Positions 50,819 to 54,924 of a stretch of 54,924 nt of DNA are shown piece by piece. How positions within the stretch are numbered: position 1 is the first letter of the stretch; every line of letters starts with the position of its first letter. Under the pieces are notes generated by a model. That model did no database searches, was not told the origin of the DNA, and saw only the letters and a list, made by a program, of their open reading frames with translations. The stretch is from Paenibacillus sp. MZ04-78.2 (lineage in GTDB: Bacteria; Bacillota; Bacilli; Paenibacillales; NBRC-103111), in contig NZ_JANAVJ010000035.1 of assembly GCF_024213375.1 (NCBI RefSeq), positions 1 through 54,924 on the forward strand, read 5' to 3'. Position numbers and translations under genes: made by a program.

Positions 50819-51640
50819 TCAAACCGTCGTGGTGTGCTTTGGCGCCGATCCGGCAAAATAACGTTCGATGAAGCGGAGCGCCTTAGGCAGGTGCCCTCCG
50901 AAGTACTCCCAGTTATGATCCCCTTCGAATTCCATATACTCGTGCGGGTAGCCAATTTGCTCCAGCAGCGCCCCATAAGCGGAGTTGAGCGGGAATAACG
51001 AGTCCGAAGTCCCGCAGTTGAAATGAAGCGCGGGCCGGACTTCCTCCTTCACCCTTCGTGCAGCCAGCACATGCAAATCCAGCTCTTGCGCATAAGGCCC
51101 GTGCACGGGTCCGATCATCCGGCACACTTCCGTACGAAGGAACGCTTCCGACATAAGGCCGACCGACATGAGCGCGCCCGCGATACTGGCTGCCGCCCCG
51201 AAGAGATGCGGATTGCGCAGCGCCAGCACGAACGAGCCGTAGCCGCCCATAGACAGGCCGCAGAGAGCTCGATGGGAAGAAGCTGCAATCGTGCGGAACT
51301 CGCGGTCAATTGCCGGAATAAGATCGTACAGGAAATAATCCTCGAAGCGTCCCGAGCCGTCAAACCAATTGACGTAAAACGTGCCGTGGCCGTAACCTCC
51401 GTCGCTGACCATCACTACGATGCTCTCGCGAAGGTCTCCGGATGCCATGAGCTGTCCGATCGTTTGCTCGGCGTTTCCTTTCACGCTCCAGCTCGTTTCG
51501 TTCCCGTTTAGCCCGTGAAGCAAATAGATAACCGGGTAGCGGGTGTCCTCAGACTCGTTATAGCTCGGAGGAAGATAGACGTAGCATAGTTTGCGCGCAA
51601 ACAACGCGCCGGAAAAAAACGCTAGCGGCGTCACTCCCAT
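50819..51640 (-). CDS. esterase (esterase D/S-formylglutathione-hydrolase-like fold)
   Basis: A 273-residue alpha/beta hydrolase of the PF00756 group: VYLPPSYNESEDTRYPVIYLLHGLNG, nucleophile S130 in CGLSMGGYGS, the acid in GTSDSLFP and His in FEGDHNWEYF. Such enzymes cleave acyl or feruloyl esters; no signal peptide is seen, so an intracellular role is likely. ATG at 51640 follows GGGGAGCGACCGCA. Confidence 0.9.
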   Translation of the reverse strand: MGVTPLAFFSGALFARKLCYVYLPPSYNESEDTRYPVIYLLHGLNGNETSWSVKGNAEQTIGQLMASGDLRESIVVMVSDGGYGHGTFYVNWFDGSGRFEDYFLYDLIPAIDREFRTIAASSHRALCGLSMGGYGSFVLALRNPHLFGAAASIAGALMSVGLMSEAFLRTEVCRMIGPVHGPYAQELDLHVLAARRVKEEVRPALHFNCGTSDSLFPLNSAYGALLEQIGYPHEYMEFEGDHNWEYFGGHLPKALRFIERYFAGSAPKHTTTV

Positions 51641-51678
51641 TGCGGTCGCTCCCCTTTCCTTAGCCTTAGCTTACGGCC

Positions 51679-52020
51679 TTAGTTCAACGCGGCAGTCATG
51701 CGTTTTTCGTTAATATTCCAATGCGAAGCGTCCCAGACCACTTCTTTGTTCTTGATATATAACAGTTGCGGCGAAACGTGCCTCAATCCCGTATCCTCGG
51801 CAATTTGGTTGGACACCGGACGGGACTCGATGACCTTGACCAACACATACTCGACATCCGGGTTCGGCGTTTTGCTGAGATAAGCTTCGGATTCCTCCAG
51901 CGCGATGAAACTGATCGAGCATGCCGTGCTATGCTTGAGCACAACGATCGGTTGTTCCGTCGTCGCCGCAAAAAGCTGTTCCCATTCTTCATTGGTTGTA
52001 ATTTCTTTCCACTGTGCCAT
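51679..52020 (-). CDS. ytxJ: bacillithiol-system redox protein YtxJ
   Basis: A 113-residue monothiol bacilliredoxin-like protein with a single active Cys, C34, in LKHSTACSISFIA, and thioredoxin fold elements (DVEYVLVKVIESRPVSNQIAEDTGLRHVSPQLLYI in parts). It is thought to remove bacillithiol from proteins. ATG at 52020 follows GGAGGAAGCGGC; the longer frame adds 13 unneeded codons. Confidence 0.85.
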   Translation of the reverse strand: MAQWKEITTNEEWEQLFAATTEQPIVVLKHSTACSISFIALEESEAYLSKTPNPDVEYVLVKVIESRPVSNQIAEDTGLRHVSPQLLYIKNKEVVWDASHWNINEKRMTAALN

Positions 52021-52042
52021 GCCGCTTCCTCCGTCTCCTGAA

Positions 52043-52549
52043 TCAATTGGTTTTGTCAAAAAAATAATGGTCAGCCTCCACCCGGTCCCCGAGCTGAAGG
52101 ATACCGTAGGAATACCGGGGCTGCCGGCGCTTGTCGGTCGGCGATCCGGGATTGAACAGCAGCATGCCTCCGCGTTCTTCCTTATAAGGGATATGCGAGT
52201 GGCCGAACAGCACGATGTCCGCCGTCCCTTTCCCTTCCGCTTCTCGGAAGGATTCGTAAGCCGTATCGGGCGTAGAACGACCGCCGTGCCCGTGTACCAT
52301 CCCTATGCGGTACCCGCCGAGCTCAAGGAGCTTGCGGCGGCCGAAGCGTCTAACGATGTCCATGCCGTCGTTGTTGCCGGCAATCCCGTCAACCGGGGCC
52401 AACGCCTCAAACAGATCGCACACGGCCTCGTCCACCCAATCTCCCGCGTGCAGGATCAGATCGACCCCCTGCAAGCCTTGAACAAGCGGCTCCGGCAGCG
52501 CCCTGGCCCGACTGAACATATGAGTATCGGATACGATTCCGATGCGCAT
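52043..52549 (-). CDS. ysnB: YfcE/MJ0936-family metallophosphoesterase
   Basis: A 168-residue phosphodiesterase with the metal-site motifs SDTH (7-10), HAGDWVD, GNNDG, HGH (in MVHGHGG) and GHSH. It is the size of B. subtilis YsnB. It hydrolyses phosphodiesters; in vivo substrate unknown. ATG at 52549 follows GGGAGCTGCC. It precedes ytxJ by 22 bases. Confidence 0.85.
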   Translation of the reverse strand: MRIGIVSDTHMFSRARALPEPLVQGLQGVDLILHAGDWVDEAVCDLFEALAPVDGIAGNNDGMDIVRRFGRRKLLELGGYRIGMVHGHGGRSTPDTAYESFREAEGKGTADIVLFGHSHIPYKEERGGMLLFNPGSPTDKRRQPRYSYGILQLGDRVEADHYFFDKTN

Positions 52550-52604
52550 GGCAGCTCCCGCCTTCCAATGACATTGATTTCTTCATTTTACCATACAACC
52601 AGGG

Positions 52605-52634
52605 GAAAAGAAAAAAAGCACCACGAGGGTGCTT
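52605..52634 (-). terminator. terminator of the cysteine-motif protein gene
   Basis: AAGCACC pairs with GGGTGCTT-type sequence on the minus strand, followed by T7C. Confidence 0.7.
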
Positions 52635-52699
52635 GCCGTATCGAACCTGGAAACCCGCGAACAATCGAGGTCCACGGGTCGTTCGAACAGTCCGCCGGT

Positions 52700-52975
52700 T
52701 TAAGCTTGCGGAGTACCCGCCAACTCAAGCGCTTGAGACGAAATCTTTTCTTTGAACTTGGACATGCAGTTGCACAAAAAGTCTTTGCGGCAAATTGGGC
52801 AAGGCTCTTTCAGCAGCCGGTTAATATGGGTTGGCGTGACGTTGCCTGCCGTATCCTGTTCGTAAATAAGACGGCAAACCGTCCGATCCTTCAATTGTGC
52901 TACGATTTCGAACAATCCGTTTTTCGAATTGTGACTGACGATTTTGGCATCGATGACCTGTGGTTGGTACGCCAT
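52700..52975 (-). CDS. small protein with CPIC-x5-CNC cysteine motif
   Basis: A 91-residue hypothetical. The N-terminal part is beta-rich (VIDAKIVSHNSKNGLFEIVAQLKDRTVCRLIYEQ); the centre carries CPICRKDFLCNC, a four-Cys pattern that could hold zinc. No known family name. ATG at 52975 follows AGAGGTGCTGTAG. It is monocistronic, ending at the terminator at 52605-52634. Confidence 0.7.
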   Translation of the reverse strand: MAYQPQVIDAKIVSHNSKNGLFEIVAQLKDRTVCRLIYEQDTAGNVTPTHINRLLKEPCPICRKDFLCNCMSKFKEKISSQALELAGTPQA

Positions 52976-53041
52976 CTACAGCACCTCTTTCAACGATATA
53001 GTGAGCGGCAAAAATTATCGTACTATCGATCATATCGTTTT

Positions 53042-53830
53042 TTAACGGTCGCCGTCAAGCAGTTTCCCGACGCCGCCCAAAATGCTGCCCTCCTCCTTGC
53101 GTCCGCCCGTCCGCGCCGCGCTCATCACCCGATCCGCCAACCGGCTGAACGGCAGCGACTGAATCCACACCCGGCCCGGTCCGCGCAGCGTGGCGAAGAA
53201 CAGCCCTTCGCCGCCGAAGATCGCCGTCTTGATGCCTTTGACGAATTCGATGTCGTAATCCACATCCTGCGTCATCGCGACCAGACAACCGGTATCCACA
53301 CGGATCATTTCGCCCGGGCCCAGCACTCGCTCATAAATCGCCCCGCCCGCGTGAACGAACGCCAGACCGTCGCCTTCAATCTTCTGCATGATGAAGCCTT
53401 CCCCGCCGAAAAATCCGGCGCCTAGCTTGCGCTGAAACTCGATGCCGACCGAAACGCCCTTCGCCGCGCACAGAAACGCATCCTTTTGGCAGATCAGCTT
53501 GCCGTTCAGCTCCATCAGATCCATCGGCAAGATGCGGCCTGGATAAGGGGAGGCAAAGCTGACGCATTCCTTGCCTGTGCCCCGATTCGTAAACGCGGTC
53601 ATGAACAAGCTCTCACCCGAAAGCAGCCGCTTGCCCGCGCCGAACAGCTTTCCGACGAAGCCTTTGTTCTGGTCGCTGCCGTCGCCGAAAATCGTCTCCA
53701 TCTGAATGTTCTGGTCCATCATCATCATCGATCCGGCTTCGGCAAAAACAGTTTCTCCCGGGTCAAGCTCGATCTCGACAAACTGCATTTCCGAACCTAT
53801 AATCCGGTAATCTACTTCATGTGCATTCAT
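53042..53830 (-). CDS. AIM24/TIGR00266-family protein
   Basis: A 262-residue beta-rich protein: FVEIELDPGETVFAEAGSMMMMD, LSGESLFMTAFTN, GGEGFIMQKIEGDGLAFVHAGG, GLFFATLRGPGRVWIQSLPF. These are the usual tandem jelly-roll landmarks. The biochemical role is unknown; the family is widespread. ATG at 53830 follows AAGGAGAGATCGTCC. No membrane segment. Confidence 0.85.
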   Translation of the reverse strand: MNAHEVDYRIIGSEMQFVEIELDPGETVFAEAGSMMMMDQNIQMETIFGDGSDQNKGFVGKLFGAGKRLLSGESLFMTAFTNRGTGKECVSFASPYPGRILPMDLMELNGKLICQKDAFLCAAKGVSVGIEFQRKLGAGFFGGEGFIMQKIEGDGLAFVHAGGAIYERVLGPGEMIRVDTGCLVAMTQDVDYDIEFVKGIKTAIFGGEGLFFATLRGPGRVWIQSLPFSRLADRVMSAARTGGRKEEGSILGGVGKLLDGDR

Positions 53831-54042
53831 GGACGATCTCTCCTTTTAGAGGGCTTGTACCTGTTTCAAAATGATGGACTACAGTATCATTTTTTTCGCG
53901 TTCGTCGACAACGGTGCACCGTACATGGAAGGTTCCTCCTGAATGATGGTATGATTTTCATGAAAGTCCTATCGCTGTTATACTTTACTTTATTCGATTT
54001 TTCAACTCTATTTTGCGACAAAAAACGACAAAAACAAAAAAC

Positions 54043-54072
54043 TTACTTTTGTCAAGTAACTTATGCTAAAAT
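54043..54072 (+). promoter_or_regulatory. promoter and operator of the YodB-like gene
   Basis: An inverted repeat TTACTT (54043-54048) and AAGTAA (54054-54059), five bases apart, overlaps the -35 region. TAAAAT (54067-54072) with upstream TG forms an extended -10. An autoregulatory operator is likely. Confidence 0.5.
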
Positions 54073-54096
54073 GAACAGTAAGAAGAGGTGAAAACG

Positions 54097-54414
54097 ATGA
54101 CAGATCATCCGCATCATTTATGTCCCAAGTTCGAAGCCGCCTTTGAAATTTTAGGCAAGCGCTGGACCGGTCTGATTATCCGAGCATTATTGGGAGGGCC
54201 GTGCCGCTTTAAAGATATCTCCGAGATGATTCCCGGGATGAGTGACCGCATGCTTGCCGAACGCTTCAAAGAGCTGGAAGCCGCCGGATTAATCAGCCGG
54301 CACGTCTATCCAGAGACGCCAGTCCGGATCGAGTACGAATTAACAGATAAGGGAAAAGCACTGGAACCGGTCATGAATGCCGTTCAAAAGTGGGGAGAAA
54401 CGTGGGTCAAATGA
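54097..54414 (+). CDS. HxlR-family redox-sensing repressor (YodB/CatR-like)
   Basis: A 105-residue winged-helix protein: FEAAFEILGKRWTGLIIRALLGGPCRFKDISEMIPGMSDRMLAERFKELE, given as continuous landmarks. C9 in HHLCPKF corresponds to the conserved redox Cys of YodB and CatR, which respond to quinones and diamide. ATG at 54097 follows AGAGGTGAAAACG. The promoter overlaps a palindrome, supporting autoregulation. No oxidoreductase target is adjacent. Confidence 0.85.
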   Translation: MTDHPHHLCPKFEAAFEILGKRWTGLIIRALLGGPCRFKDISEMIPGMSDRMLAERFKELEAAGLISRHVYPETPVRIEYELTDKGKALEPVMNAVQKWGETWVK

Positions 54415-54484
54415 CCCCGTTTCTTGTCATTCTCTCTCATGCTACAATGGAAGAGGCGTTAATCGTGGTGGACAGGCTCGGCCT

Positions 54485-54541
54485 TCAGGTGGCCGGGGAA
54501 TAGAACATACGGTGCCCGCACTGCGGGCATTTGATTTTCAT
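54485..54541 (-). pseudogene. zinc-ribbon fragment (relic)
   Basis: An 18-codon frame ends in IKCPQCGHRMFYSPAT, a half zinc ribbon. The upstream part of the same frame soon meets a stop. Another frame just upstream (MELDELILLA) may belong to the same lost gene after a frameshift. There is no ribosome binding site. Confidence 0.3.
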
Positions 54542-54881
54542 ATCCAGCGAGGCACATAGCAAGCAAGATGAGCTCGTCTAGCTCCATGCTTTTATGTACG
54601 ACTCCGGATCGGTCAACAAGCAGCCTTGGCCGGCGACCAAAGCGCGTTTCGTTCGTCGATGCAGCTGCGACTGCGGCGTTCCAACTGTGCATGGATTAGC
54701 ATCAGCATACCTCCATGGCATTGTTCGCAAGAACGAACAGTTATCCGTTTCCGTGCCGGTTTCTCCGCATCTTAAGGCTTTCTACGATTTCGATTATGAA
54801 GGACATTCATTTAAAAAGTAGCAGCTGCGTATTTGATTTTTATTAAGTTTCTGTAACTATTCAGGTATCTTATAAACGCCC
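54542..54881. other. non-coding stretch at the window end
   Basis: Frames here are short, without ribosome binding sites or recognisable proteins. Some sequence may be decayed gene material linked to the zinc-ribbon relic. Confidence 0.5.
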
Positions 54882-54914
54882 AAAATCTCTGCTGTACGCG
54901 GCGGAGATTTTTTT
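54882..54914 (+). terminator. intrinsic terminator
   Basis: AAAATCTC pairs with GAGATTTT, with inner GC pairs, followed by T-run. Its gene is not evident; it may close a decayed transcript. Confidence 0.6.
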
Positions 54915-54924
54915 GTAAACTTGT

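Noticed and set aside
54459..54692. 77-codon minus-strand frame at the window end
   Set aside because: No ribosome binding site and no protein-like conservation; a short piece of it may belong to a frameshifted zinc-ribbon relic, which is listed separately at low confidence.

Overview
The window reads as a chromosomal stretch of a spore-forming, low-to-mid GC Firmicute, most likely Paenibacillus or a close relative. Evidence: strong AGGAGG-type ribosome binding sites, frequent GTG and TTG starts, a complete GerA/C/B germinant-receptor operon, a yraG-yraF-adhB-yraE-yraD type spore operon, a bacillithiol-linked YtxJ protein, a YodB-type redox repressor and a XerS-type recombinase. No rRNA, tRNA or CRISPR array was seen.

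Layout. 1-3.1 kb: three metabolic genes on the minus strand (nucleoside-sugar-type epimerase, aldo/keto reductase, arylamine N-acetyltransferase). 3.2-8.0 kb: a compact minus-strand operon, closed by its own terminator. It encodes a possible 35-residue peptide, an ATP-grasp ligase, a MurG-like glycosyltransferase, an ABC-2-type exporter ATPase without a permease, and a BtrH/C39-like protein. It looks like a small biosynthetic pathway and is the best candidate here for an undescribed system. 8.2-8.8 kb: a PCYCGC lipoprotein. 8.9-11.7 kb: xerS and a pseudokinase-PASTA membrane protein, bracketed by three dif-like palindromes. 12-18.7 kb: penicillin acylase, a YdeI-like protein, an SRAP protein with altered active site, an aldose epimerase, a Nudix hydrolase and a small DUF2533-like protein. 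18.8-19.7 kb: an SRPBCC/ArsR pair under a promoter whose whole spacer is a palindrome.

19.75-21.4 kb: an AT-rich pair of immunity-type genes next to a kinase-like gene that has lost its N-lobe. 21.4-23.7 kb: spore coat/alcohol dehydrogenase operon. 23.8-25.8 kb: D-2-hydroxyacid dehydrogenase with LarE, preceded by a structured leader. 25.9-30.0 kb: germinant receptor A-C-B plus a small two-helix membrane protein. 30.1-32.1 kb: glutathione peroxidase and an ECF sigma/anti-sigma pair. 32.4-38.6 kb: oligopeptide permease oppA-B-C-D with a PepV-like dipeptidase in the usual place of oppF. 39-41.6 kb: DUF3900-like protein, DedA protein and Cu/Zn superoxide dismutase lipoprotein. 41.8-44.2 kb: methyltransferase, nitrilase-family amidohydrolase and GNAT acetyltransferase as one operon.

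44.3-45.5 kb is a graveyard: a frameshifted or deleted secreted protein and an AraC-type helix-turn-helix relic. 45.5-49.4 kb: a membrane diguanylate cyclase and topoisomerase III. 49.4-54.4 kb: housekeeping and conserved genes (TIGR01777 epimerase, esterase, YtxJ, a phosphodiesterase, a cysteine-motif protein, an AIM24 protein) and a YodB-like regulator. The last 0.5 kb holds only fragments and a terminator. Functions are assigned from motifs and remembered family patterns. No database search was possible.
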